DNA from: Adiantum capillus-veneris
Taxonomy: Eukaryota > Streptophyta > Polypodiopsida > Polypodiales > Pteridaceae
Length of the DNA: 64,000 nucleotides
Assembly: GCA_014529385.2 (NCBI GenBank)
Contig: CM043943.1
Coordinates: 102,699,355-102,763,354 of the forward strand
Direction: 5' to 3'
Of the stretch, positions 47,391 to 57,239 are shown in pieces; positions within the stretch are counted from its first letter, which is position 1, and each line of letters opens with the position of its first letter. The translations under genes were made by a program, and so were the position numbers. The notes beneath the pieces are model-generated. The model was not told where the DNA came from and did not search any database. It worked only from the letters and a program-made list of their open reading frames with translations.

Positions 47391-48586
47391 AAGTCTTGTC
47401 GTCCCCGACAAGATCCTATGTCTGGAGTGGCCTTGGCGAGTGGTTCATGTTTTGGTGTTGGTTGAATCTTTTGTTATTGCAGTTGCTTCTACCAGATGCT
47501 TTGTATGTTGTAGAGTTACCTTTTTGTTGTACATGTAGTGTAGTTGAAGCCATAGCTCTCCCCCTCCGATTGGTTGTTGTAGCGTGAATAAGTCGAGTGA
47601 GGTTTGTTGTTGCAGCAGGGCTTTATCATGGCAGCTTTGTATTGTTTGTTCTTTGGGTGTCAGCTTGCACGTGTACCTGTAAACTTGAAGCCTTTTTGAA
47701 TTGTTTCTGGGCCGCTCCCTTTGGATCCTATAGTTGATGAGCATGTAGTGGTTTAGGGATGTCATTGGTCTGCTTTTCTGTGTTTTTATAAGAAAAATAA
47801 AATAGTAAAAATAAAATGTGGCGTATATTACAAAATGAAGGTCTTGGATATCTGGATAGGACTAGAGGGAAAAACCCAGTGGGAAAAAAATGCCTTTAGT
47901 CACCATTAAATGTGAGGCTATATGTACTTATGTTTGATGTAACTGTTGAATTAAAGTACTTATGTCCGTATGGCTACTATTACTGGATATACAGTGGATA
48001 AGTGTTAGTAGCTTGAAGTCAAAGTCATTGTTGTTGAGCAAATGCTTATGAAACCTGTTACCACTTCGTCATCGTCATTTTGTTGTGTAAGTGCATGGGT
48101 GGAACACAAATCGTGTCAAATGCAAATGTCTAATGATGGGACATTATATATGCTTGCACAGATAGATGCATGGGAAACAATATGCGGTGCGAGAGGAGTT
48201 TGAATGGGTGCTTCCAGGAGTGAACGTAGCTAGAGAAGCAAAAATATATTTGACTTCAAGATCTGCCGTTACTCGCAAGAAGGGTTTTTGTCGAGAAGGT
48301 TTTTTCCACTCTCCTCATTGTGTTCATGTGTGTGAGTGTTTTCTGGACTACTCCGCCACTCCACCATTTGAAATAGTAGACTTTGACTCTTATGCTCACC
48401 TCTTCCAGCATGAGTGACATGACTTTATGTATGCTCAACTCTCCAGCTTGAGCTTTAATCTAAATATCTAGACTCATAGACCACAAAGAATATTAAGACA
48501 TGAAGCTTGGGTCTAATGCTTGCTCATTTAGTGGCTCAGCTGCCCGACTCTTGACTCTTATGCCATTATTTTTATGGCGACTTGAC

Positions 48587-49498
48587 TTACTCTCGGGAGC
48601 TTTCGACCAAGAATAGGTTTTGAAATTCAAAACTCCCATCCTCGAAGAGAGGATTTGTAAAGGACCATACTGCCAATATTGGTTTCTTTTGCCATACCTG
48701 GGTGACCTTGGTTGTCAAAATTTCTTTTTGTTGTTGTTGGTCCCTTGGTTGAGAAGATTGGCTCGCTCCATCCCCCGTAACACTTTGTCTATCATGTCTT
48801 GACATTTCTTGAGAGCTAGAGATGACTTCAATCTTCTTCGTTATTTGTTGTTCTTTTGGTACCCATTTGTATCTACATCGTGTGATTAGCGTGTCTTGGT
48901 AGATATTCTTTGCCTTGACTGTAACATTGTCCTTGATTTTGCCTTCCGTGAAATTGCGATTATTTTCAAGCTGAAGTTGTTTGCTTGAAGAATGTTCACC
49001 TGGCATCTTTGGTAGCCAGATTCTCCGATTTCCTTGATAGTAACCTTGTGCTTGAAGAATTGTAGATGGCACTTCCCATGATGTTTTTGATGTCGTATTG
49101 AGATGCACAAGAGTGCCATTTTTGGGATTATTTATCGATGAAGTCCTATGTTGGTATGAAGGCCAGTTGGATTTGAAATTTCCTGCATCCCTTTGGCGAG
49201 CCTTGTTGGTTGGTCTCCTTTGGCGATATAAATATGAGCTTTGTTGCTTTTGGGGACTCTTTTTGAAACCTTTATCCACCACATAAGCCGAGGTTTGTGG
49301 TTTTGGTAACCAAAGTTTCTTTTGACCCTCATAATAGCCTTGCTCTGCTAAGCTGTAGTGTGAGGCTATCCATCCCATGTGTTTACCTTTCGTCAATCGG
49401 CTAGGCTCATTTACCCATATTGGGTCCTTGACCTTGATTTCTTTAGTTTTGATGTAGACCTTTGAAGATTTTTGTCGACGATGATCTCGTAGTGTAGG
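48587..49498 (-). CDS. Third block of the polyprotein: repeated GYYxG/WxPK modules
   Basis: Open in the same frame as the two upstream blocks and separated from the second only by TAG 49,499-49,501; the first ATG is at 49,396. A module recurs: QGYYEGQKKLWLPKPQ near 49,330, QGYYQGNRRIWLPKMP near 49,040 and RCRYKWVPKEQ near 48,875, with KVTQVWQKK at the end. Basic, Gln/Ser-rich linkers lie between. Tyr-Tyr/Trp-Lys modules suggest nucleic-acid or capsid contacts, but I know no matching family. Followed by about 1.2 kb of non-coding DNA up to the purine tract. Confidence 0.6.
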   Translation of the reverse strand, partial: PTLRDHRRQKSSKVYIKTKEIKVKDPIWVNEPSRLTKGKHMGWIASHYSLAEQGYYEGQKKLWLPKPQTSAYVVDKGFKKSPQKQQSSYLYRQRRPTNKARQRDAGNFKSNWPSYQHRTSSINNPKNGTLVHLNTTSKTSWEVPSTILQAQGYYQGNRRIWLPKMPGEHSSSKQLQLENNRNFTEGKIKDNVTVKAKNIYQDTLITRCRYKWVPKEQQITKKIEVISSSQEMSRHDRQSVTGDGASQSSQPRDQQQQKEILTTKVTQVWQKKPILAVWSFTNPLFEDGSFEFQNLFLVESSRE

Positions 49499-51877
49499 CT
49501 ATTTTGGTTGAAAGATTTTCTTTGGAGTCTGTCTTTCATGTGGAAGCATGTGGTCAGTTGATGTCGAAGCTCTATCTTGAACTTTTTGGGGCTGAATTGA
49601 AGACTCTGATTTAAGGGGCTGCTTCTGTTGGTAGGACATTTGTGGGCTCATTTTGGCTTTGCCTTTGTCGGAAGCCGATAATCTTGGAGCAGTAGTAGGA
49701 TGGATTTCTTGAGAGCTAGTCGTGATGACCATTGTTGAAAATCCAGGTTCTTCTGCCAATGTTTTTGCCCAGTGCTTGGACAAAATCAAATGTGTACTCA
49801 TTTTCGATGAATCCACCACTAGGAATTTGTCTTTGATTACCTTTGACCGTAGTTTAAGGGAAGCTTCTGCAATCCCTAAACTTGTGATGGCTATTCCATG
49901 TGATATAGGAACTTGTACCTGAATTCCATGTGATATAGGAACTTGTACCTGAATTTCATACAGTTCTGGCTTACCTAGAAGTAACCATAGCCCATAAGAC
50001 ATGACATTATTCGTGGCAATGCAATCTATCTCTGCTGTAAAGTTGAATTTCAGTTTCTCATACACATCCAACGAGAATTTAATCTTCTTGTTGGCTGCCA
50101 AGTAACAGATGTCCTCTTTGCTTTTGGTACTTGTCTTGGACTTTTGTGCCTTGGAAGCTTTGCCATCCTCTTGTATGTTGAACTTCTTTGTCATTTGACT
50201 GGTTGTAACATGTCCCAAGTGCTTACTATCTTCTGCTGTAGCTGCTTGTTGGTGTTCATTGCTAGTTTCTGACTGTGAAGCCTTGATTCTTGATTTTAGA
50301 AGCTCTCTGTCACTATTTACTTCTTCTAGCACTTGAAGGTCATTCAATGGTGACTTTTCTTCTTGGAAATGTTTTGAAGCTTGTGGAGCAGGATGTTGAG
50401 GTTTACTCTCTTGTTCTGATGCAATGGTCACCGTGGCCTTTGGTTTCCATTGTTCCATGGGTTTTTGTAGAGTCTCTTCTCGAAAATATTCATTCATATC
50501 GTGTATTGCTTGTCCTTGGTAGTCAATCTTGGACTCGGTCATTTCCTGTTCTTCTGTGCATTGTATGTATTCAGTTACATCTTCTTTTAGCTTCTCATAC
50601 TCTTTGATTTGTTCAATCACCAATGAAGAGTCCATAATAGAAAATTTATTTGGTAGACTTTCAGCTTCATCCATTGACTCTATTTGCATGTCTTCCACTT
50701 GTGACTTGGCACTAAGAATTTTTGTTACCTCTGCCACCTCTTCTTGTGTTGGCTCACTATCGTCAGAATCTTGGCTTCTTTTGCTCTCAAACCTTGAACT
50801 ACGAGCTTCATATTCATCACCTTGTGGATGCTCTGACTTATCTTCACTGAGGTTCCTTAAACGATCTTGAATTAGCTGATTCAATTGATCTTTTTTGAAA
50901 GCCTGATTCTCTATGATAATGTCGTTGACACCCTTGAATTCAAGAAACTGTGTCTTGAGCCTATCTTTTGTGATCTGCGACAAGATCTGCTTCTTTTTCG
51001 GAGATCTTGTTGGGGATTCTTTCTTCCGTTCCCTTGTTGTCACTGTCTGAACTTTGCTTTTGGCTTGTTGCTTCTTCTTTTCCATGTAGAGCTTTACTGG
51101 GCAGTCCTTCACTAAATGACCAATGGCACATTGGTCGCAATATGTTGTTATCTCAACATGTGCACCCTTTGGACGAGGCAGCTTTCCATAATACTGCTGA
51201 TAATGGTTTCCAGTCGTATCTAGATACAAATATGACCTCTTCTTTGCATGCATGAACCTGTGGATTACGACTGACTTAGGTGTATCCACTGGCTTTGTCT
51301 CTTTATCCTTCATCGTCTTGTCCTTGAGAAGCTGAAAATAGCTTCCATTATTGCTTGTATACAAGATCAAATCACTATCCATGCTTTCTAGCAGTTGTGA
51401 TGCTAATTCTTCCATCAGTATATGGTCTTTGACGTGGGGCTTCTGCATAGCCTTAGGGCTATGTTTCCGAGTTGATTTTGGCGAGTTCTGCACCGAGGGT
51501 GAAGATTGAACCGAATCTTTGTTTTCCGTTTCCCTTGATGGTGATTTTGGATGGGGTCCAAGTATGTGACTTACATGTTGCCCACAATTGCTAAACTCAT
51601 CCATATTTTTCACATCGGCTATTTCATAGTGCCTATCGTATTTTTCGACCACAATGACATCTTGACCTGACATTTTACATTGGGCATTGTGAATTTCCAG
51701 TGCTATCTCCTTCGGCTCGGCATCTTCCAATGCTTCTTGAAATTCCACTTGGACTCCTGAAAAGGACACTGATTCTTGTAAAACTGGACTTCTTAATCCC
51801 GCTCTTGAAGATATAGGGTCTCTTTGTTGAGTTTGAACTCCCACCATTCGAGAGGGTTTCATATCTGATGTTGGCAT
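49499..51877 (-). CDS. Second block: gag-like protein with zinc knuckle and degenerate retropepsin
   Basis: 792 codons, starting at the ATG that directly follows the first block's TAG. Residues about 1-240 are charged and Ser/Pro-rich. A knuckle CDQCAIGHLVKDC lies near residue 250, with spacing CX2CX3HX4C, one residue shorter than the usual CCHC. A long Glu/Lys/Gln-rich region follows. Near residues 610-740, AEIDCIATNNVMSYGL, LGIAEASLKLRSKVIKDKFL and HLILSKHWAKTLA follow the retropepsin pattern, but the active-site D-T/S-G reads D-C-I, so catalysis is unlikely. A 30-bp tandem duplication repeats IQVQVPISHG (49,895-49,955). Confidence 0.65.
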   Translation of the reverse strand: MPTSDMKPSRMVGVQTQQRDPISSRAGLRSPVLQESVSFSGVQVEFQEALEDAEPKEIALEIHNAQCKMSGQDVIVVEKYDRHYEIADVKNMDEFSNCGQHVSHILGPHPKSPSRETENKDSVQSSPSVQNSPKSTRKHSPKAMQKPHVKDHILMEELASQLLESMDSDLILYTSNNGSYFQLLKDKTMKDKETKPVDTPKSVVIHRFMHAKKRSYLYLDTTGNHYQQYYGKLPRPKGAHVEITTYCDQCAIGHLVKDCPVKLYMEKKKQQAKSKVQTVTTRERKKESPTRSPKKKQILSQITKDRLKTQFLEFKGVNDIIIENQAFKKDQLNQLIQDRLRNLSEDKSEHPQGDEYEARSSRFESKRSQDSDDSEPTQEEVAEVTKILSAKSQVEDMQIESMDEAESLPNKFSIMDSSLVIEQIKEYEKLKEDVTEYIQCTEEQEMTESKIDYQGQAIHDMNEYFREETLQKPMEQWKPKATVTIASEQESKPQHPAPQASKHFQEEKSPLNDLQVLEEVNSDRELLKSRIKASQSETSNEHQQAATAEDSKHLGHVTTSQMTKKFNIQEDGKASKAQKSKTSTKSKEDICYLAANKKIKFSLDVYEKLKFNFTAEIDCIATNNVMSYGLWLLLGKPELYEIQVQVPISHGIQVQVPISHGIAITSLGIAEASLKLRSKVIKDKFLVVDSSKMSTHLILSKHWAKTLAEEPGFSTMVITTSSQEIHPTTAPRLSASDKGKAKMSPQMSYQQKQPLKSESSIQPQKVQDRASTSTDHMLPHERQTPKKIFQPK

Positions 51878-52672
51878 CTATTTAATGCCTGATGATATGA
51901 ATTCTTGTGCTTTGTTAAGTAGCTCTTGAGACCAAGCTAGTTCTTTTTGAAGTTGGGCTATCTTCATAGTAGCTGGTACCTCTTGTGCTGGTGCAGTGCA
52001 CGAGACTTGTGTTGTGTCTTTCCATGTTGTGTCTTGTGTTGTGTCTTGTTGTGTGTCATGTGGTGTGTCACTCGTTTGTGTAGTGACAGCCGTAGGTGTC
52101 AATTCTTCCAGGTGCGTAGTTAGAGGTAAACCCATGACGAGATGGTATACATTACCACCTTTAGACATGGAGTTTTCTCCTCTTGAGCCAAACGCTTCTG
52201 CTGTAAAGTAATGATTGTTTTCTACAGGAACTTCATGACTTGTGACAGCCCTGTAGTATCGACCGTCTTCATCTCCATAGAGGGTACCAAATTTTTGTTT
52301 TCCATCTTGTGCTTTGTACAGAAAAATACTTGGAGGATATGCGTAGAGTTCTGTAAGTTGATCCTTGTACAACATTTCTATCTCATTGTCGATGTATTTT
52401 CCGTGCCTCATGTAAATTGATCCCAGACAGTCTTCCATGAAATTTGGATGTGGGTGTAGTACATTCTTTGCTGTTTCAACTTCCACATATTGAGATGTCC
52501 GAGTTTCCTCTGTATCTTTCTTTGTCTTGATGTACAAATTCCGATTGACATCCTCATAGCATGGCAGTCCTTTGTAGTATCCAATCAGATAGATCCGAAT
52601 TTGCTCTCTTGTAATATATGTGGATGTACTTGAAGCTTCTTCCTGACTGGTCTGATTCCTTTGAGACGCCAT
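51878..52672 (-). CDS. First block of the polyprotein (N-terminal, unknown family)
   Basis: 264 codons from ATG (MASQRNQTSQEEASS). It includes IGYYKGLPCYEDVNRNLYIK, similar to the GYYxG modules of the third block, then FLYKAQDGKQKFGTLYGDED, a Thr/Asp/Gln-rich stretch with repeated DTTQ, and a short leucine-rich helix (MKIAQLQKELAWSQELLNKA) that could form a coiled coil. It ends AAA TAG, and the next codon is the ATG of the second block in the same frame. Its position at the start of the element's only coding region suggests a gag-type structural role; no family is recognised. Confidence 0.6.
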   Translation of the reverse strand: MASQRNQTSQEEASSTSTYITREQIRIYLIGYYKGLPCYEDVNRNLYIKTKKDTEETRTSQYVEVETAKNVLHPHPNFMEDCLGSIYMRHGKYIDNEIEMLYKDQLTELYAYPPSIFLYKAQDGKQKFGTLYGDEDGRYYRAVTSHEVPVENNHYFTAEAFGSRGENSMSKGGNVYHLVMGLPLTTHLEELTPTAVTTQTSDTPHDTQQDTTQDTTWKDTTQVSCTAPAQEVPATMKIAQLQKELAWSQELLNKAQEFISSGIK

Positions 52673-52733
52673 TGCTTTCGTCTTGACTCCCTTGTTGTAC
52701 CTGTTCAGTGATAGATCTAATTGCTTGCCTCAA

Positions 52734-52754
52734 TGCTAATAAAAATTATTAGCA
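52734..52754 (-). other. Perfect 9-bp hairpin just upstream of the polyprotein start
   Basis: TGCTAATAA and TTATTAGCA are separated by 3 nt, about 60 bp before the first-block ATG. In RNA this would be a compact A/U-rich hairpin near the start codon. Confidence 0.7.
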
Positions 52755-53522
52755 CCCTTGTGTCGGTCTTTTTCGCTTGAGGTCCTTCAGCTTTTGTGGA
52801 TGCCTTAATCTCTGAGTTTTCTGAATTGGGCTTTGCTTGCACTGCTTGAACTTCTTAGCTCCCTTGCTTGCCGAGACTGATACTGTCTTGTCTGGCTGCT
52901 TGCTTTTCCTAGAGCTTTTTAGCAGGCCTCGATCTAGTGGAAGCACTGTGATAAGTTATGCTCCCTTTGTAGTGATTCTTGAGTCGAGCTAACCTGTGTT
53001 CACTTTAGCACACAATCTGCAAAATTCTATTTAGTTGGAATTTTTTTTTCACAATGAATGCAAAAAATATTGATGTACCTTTGACGGCCACACTTGTTCC
53101 TTGAGCACCTTCCAGCGGGTGACCAATGGTTTTTCCAAAAGATAATTTCAATCTGCTAACTTAGCAGTCTTCAAAACGTGACCTTTTTCTCACAATTCTT
53201 TCAAACTGTCGGTTTTAGACACTCCTGACTTCCGGATGCATTTTGAGGCCTCAAACGACGTTTTTTCAAAAGTTGAACTAAACGGTTGCCGAAGTTCAAG
53301 TTCTGCTCTAAGATCTGTAGTGTCGCTCTCAAGCTACGTTTTGACATAAAAACTTTTCCGATCCGATACCGTTTGTAAAAGTTATGGCCAAAACAGTGAA
53401 TTGCAGTTTAGAATGGTCAAAATGAGTCCAAATTCAATTTTGAAAAAAGATTTGGGATCTCTGTGACACTGTGAACACTTCTGTATGGTCAAAGGTATAG
53501 TTGGACCCTAAAACTGGCCTGG

Positions 53523-55054
53523 AGACATCCTACGCGTAGGATGTCTATATGCTCAGAATTGAACAAAATTTGGTCTAGATACTCCCCTTAAGTCCAACAA
53601 CACAATGGTAAGCTCAGGATTTCATTTGGACCTCAAAATGGCCTTGAGACATCCTATGCTCTGTTTCAGCTCAAACTTGCACTGTAGCTTCCCCTTGATG
53701 TGCTAAACTCACATCTATTTTTACTTTTTGATGCTGACACCTATAGGTTGGTCAAATGCTCAAGAATCTGTTCCAAAAGTCTGATGTCCGTTCTGATGAA
53801 TTCCTTAGTCAAATCAACTCCAAATTGGACCAAAATTGACTAGGAGGCTTGCCTAAGGCTATACAACACCCTGCTATGTCCACAGTTTGAATTTGGCCTC
53901 TAAATCATGCCTTAGAATTGCTCAGGATGTCTAACTGCTCAGAATTGCCCCAAAGTTGAACCACTGACTCTCCTTAAGGTGCTGATCACTGTGGTATGCT
54001 CAAAATTAATTTTGGAGTGCAAAATCACACATATGACATCCTACGCGTAGGATGTCTTTTTGGTCTGTTTGACCCCAGACTTGACCCAAAGCTTCCCGTT
54101 GATGTCAGCAACCCAGTGGCATGCTCAGATTTTGGTTTGGATTTCAAAAGACCCCAATTTTAGTTGTTCTAGTCTTTTTCAGTCAAAAGTGCTAAAGTCT
54201 GCTTAGGACCCCCGTTTCTTCCCCAAATGAGATGAAAACTCTCTCAGTCAGTCAATATATCATGGAGATCATGCTCCTGCAGCCATCCTATGGTTTTGGT
54301 CTTGGAATAATGCCTTGGCACAATTTGGGTAGGATGTTTGGTAATTTCAGTCTATCTGGCCTTATCCTATCAAGATATGGTCAAGTTCCCCCTTCCAGGT
54401 GAAAATAGGGTAAAACCTACCTTCTGAACACACTGGTCAACTCAGAATTTCAAAATTTCCACTAGATCACCCTGTAGACATCCTATGCGTAGGATGTCTT
54501 TTTTTTTTCCAGAATGGACTTCTGTTTCTACCCAAGGTGCTTCTTGATGCATATAACAAGAATACGTGATCACAACAAATTTTGGATGTCAAAATTGCTC
54601 AGAATCACCACTTTTGGGAAAATAGTAACATCCCCTTAACTCTCAGTCTATAAGTCCAAATGACATGAGCTTTGGTGTGTGTCCAACACAACATGCAGAA
54701 TATGGGTATGATGCAAAAACTTGATTTTTGTTTCCAGAATCACTCTCTAGACATCCTACGCGTAGGATGTCTTTTGATGAAATTTGTGGCAGAATTCATC
54801 CACAGGCATCCCCAAGTCTTGAGCACTACTTTTCAAGCATTCCTACCAGTTTTTATGCAAAATTGTGCTCAGAATCTTAAGTTTCTTGTTTTCGCGTTTT
54901 TGACACTTGGTCTTTTGGGTGTCAAGAGTTGGTCAAAACATTAGTTTCAATGTATAATTAGGGTAAACCCCCCCTTATGAACACACTGGTAACATCAGTT
55001 TTCCCAAATTCCCTGCCAAAGGTGCCCTGGAGACATCCTACACGTAGGATGTCT
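53523..55054. repeat. Array of five 22-24-bp palindromes in a degenerate repeat (element leader)
   Basis: Palindrome half-site AGACATCCTACG followed by its own reverse complement, at 53,523-53,546 (24 bp, perfect), 54,035-54,056 (22 bp, perfect) and 54,749-54,772 (24 bp, perfect). Two more, at 54,476-54,499 and 55,031-55,054, have one base off. Half-sites occur at 53,647, 53,931, 54,327 and, in the LTR, 55,939. The surrounding text also repeats loosely (TGAACACACTGGT at 54,425 and 54,977; GCTCAGAATT many times). No coding frame spans it. Confidence 0.9.
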
Positions 55055-55580
55055 ACTGTCTTAAAATGCAAATTTTTTCTGGCAGTAGTATTCTTTATGC
55101 TCTCTAGAGCTCTCAACAATAATCACAGAAACTTTTGGACTTCAAATCAGCTTGCAAACACAATTTACCGTCTTTCCTACTTAGCGTTTTCCACTTCTCT
55201 GATGAGCCTAATAGCAAATAAGACATGCATAAAGTACTCTAGATGAGCAATCAAGATATCCTACTTACCCTACTCCTACTCATCAATGTGAGATGGTGAT
55301 TTTGATGTCTTGGTTGCTTCCTAGCCACACACGGACTCTCAAGTCAACCTACCACCACATCTACCACTCCAACTCCTACTCTCTACACCACAACCTACTA
55401 CTACCTAATCCTACCTAAGACGGAAGATCCAGGCCAGCAGACACACGCTCCCTAGACTCCTCCTAAGACCTAGAGAGTCCACCACCCTCTGATCCTATCT
55501 AAATGTAAAATAGTACTCTGGCAAGCCAAAGGGACCTCTATCCTCAAGGACTAGGCTCGGTCACCTACTTAGGGCTCTTG

Positions 55581-55599
55581 TCCCCGGCAGCGACGCCAA
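55581..55599 (-). promoter_or_regulatory. Primer binding site, tRNA-Asp-like
   Basis: Minus strand TTGGCGTCGCTGCCGGGGA, immediately after the LTR's terminal CA. It resembles the TGGCGCCGTTGCCGGGGA site of Athila/Tat elements, with two differences. Confidence 0.75.
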
Positions 55600-56620
55600 T
55601 GTTCGACGGGTACGCCGCGATGGACGTCAGCATTGCGAGAACTCACCTAACATATAATGTCAACTGAGGACGAAGCTCGACCCGCAGGCGCGTGGAAGCA
55701 AGCAAAGGGTGTCAACCTCTACTCGACCGACTAATGACTACTTCCTACAGAGATATCAACTCTACATGCCATCGGTTCTTCGAATGTGAGAGTCTCCTAT
55801 GATGCTACCGCAAGCCAAAAGCCCATTAGAAGTTCTCGAAACGTTATGAAACTTGAGGGATATCCTATCAACACCAATAGGCCACTCTCCCTAAGGTCCA
55901 TGACCATAAAAACCTACTCAATACCCTCCGTGCAGAAAACGCGTAGGATGTTTGGCTGGTTTTTGTAGGTTGACGTTTTCAAAAACTAAAGTGTCTAATG
56001 TGTAGCTCTACTCGCTCTGATCGCGTGGATATGCTGAAATGAAAAAATGGACAACAGTTACTCACCGAAACTCCAAAAGACGAACGTGCGTGATGTAAGC
56101 ATCAACGCGTAGCTCTCCTCATGGGCAACGCACTGCTGCTCTCTGTTCGCGCGATTTCGACCACCGTAGCTCGTGTAGCACACACACACACACTCTCACT
56201 CTCTCGCAGTCTCCCAACGACACAGAAGATCAGATTTATTAGAAGTCTCCCTTACAAAGCTTTAGGTTTTGGCTTATATACTAAGCCTTAGAAAACCTAA
56301 TGTCCGACCAAAATGACCTTATTTGTCCCTAGGCTTCTATAGAGCTTAATTACAACACCGTGAGTTGGCTTTGCTCATCCAACAAGCATCTGTGGCTTCA
56401 ATACAATTGATGACTTAAAATATGAAGTTCCCGTAAACATTACAAAAGTGGCCGTAATGGCTCAAAATGATAATAACGGGATATTTGATGATGTCCATGA
56501 GCTTGTATCTTCACATTACATCATCCATCTTCGTCTTCATCACTTCATCAGCATCTTTATTTGGAATCTTTAGAGAATCTTCTTTATGGAATCTTTGTGG
56601 AAGCGTTGTTGAAAGGTTGA
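55600..56620 (-). repeat. 5' LTR of the non-autonomous element (about 1.02 kb)
   Basis: Ends CA at 55,600 beside the primer site. The U3 half matches the other LTR. At the outer end the match breaks off after AAGGTTGA at 56,620, losing the last 10 bp (CCTTTCAACA on the plus strand); unrelated DNA follows. It contains a half-palindrome ACGCGTAGGATGT at about 55,938 like those in the leader. Confidence 0.78.
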
Positions 56621-56629
56621 ACCTAGGCT

Positions 56630-57062
56630 TCAGTGAATGTCTATGTAATAATACTGTGGCCCTAGGCCCAGAGCCTCAGTTACCATTGCCAATCTGATAT
56701 TGTTCCTAAAATGCTCACGACCCCAAAGGGTTACACGCGTCACTCGGTACTGATATGTCCACCATTTAGTTTGAGATACAGAGGCTCCTAATTGTGGAAA
56801 TAAATGAAGTTCATAATGGAGTAAAGTCGCTCTCCGAGTAGATTCTCTTGACTGATAAAGATGAGATGTTGCTATGGCAAAAACCAGTTCTTGACGGTCA
56901 GCCATATTAGGATAGATACACGTGAGGAGCAAATAAGCTGGGTATAGTAACGCAGGAAAAGTTACTCCATACCAATACTGTGGACTTGGTTGTGTAAAAA
57001 TGTCATCTATCTTATAGAACCACCTTTTGACTTCAAGACAAAATTGGAAATAATAAATGATT
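56630..57062 (-). pseudogene. Unidentified coding-like frame, minus strand
   Basis: About 140 codons open. It reads FTQPSPQYWYGVTFPALLYP, IYPNMADRQELVFAIATSH, RRATLLHYELHLFPQLG, KWWTYQYRVTRVTLWG and LAMVTEALGLGPQYYYIDIH before a stop. Aromatic-rich and protein-like, with no family recognised. Further minus-strand fragments upstream (to about 57,230) are broken. It could be a decayed gene of a host, transposon or endogenised virus; nothing here decides between them. Confidence 0.35.
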
Positions 57063-57239
57063 ACTTAAAATCACCGTCTTTGTGTAGAGTAACTCACACC
57101 GTTAAGATCGGGGCATGGATACTTTACCCTAGTGGACTACTGTATGACATAAAACTCAGTATAGGTTCTGTAGTATGGATAACGGGCTGTGTATCATCAA
57201 CCTGGGGGTTTGGTAAAATAATCACATAATGGATTTCGA

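Larger units (their letters stand above)
46840..56620 (-). mobile_element. Non-autonomous LTR element with gag/protease-like polyprotein and palindromic leader
   Basis: Minus-strand order: 5' LTR (56,620-55,600), primer site (55,599-55,581), leader of about 2.9 kb with palindromes, a frame of 1362 codons in three blocks (52,672-48,587), a purine tract (47,390-47,378), and a truncated 3' LTR (47,377-46,840). There is no RT, RNase H or integrase, so it would depend on another element, like a LARD-type derivative. The primer site resembles the tRNA-Asp type used by Athila/Tat elements. Both outer ends are damaged: the 5' LTR lacks its first ~10 bp and the 3' LTR lacks its second half. Confidence 0.75.

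Noticed and set aside
52211-52420. Plus-strand frames over 49.5-52.7 kb
   Set aside because: They overlap the long minus-strand polyprotein and lack any recognisable motif.
52749-52946. 65-codon Lys/Arg-rich frame just upstream of the polyprotein
   Set aside because: It has no ATG at the start (GTG), is in a different frame from the polyprotein, and lies in a leader with no other coding sign.
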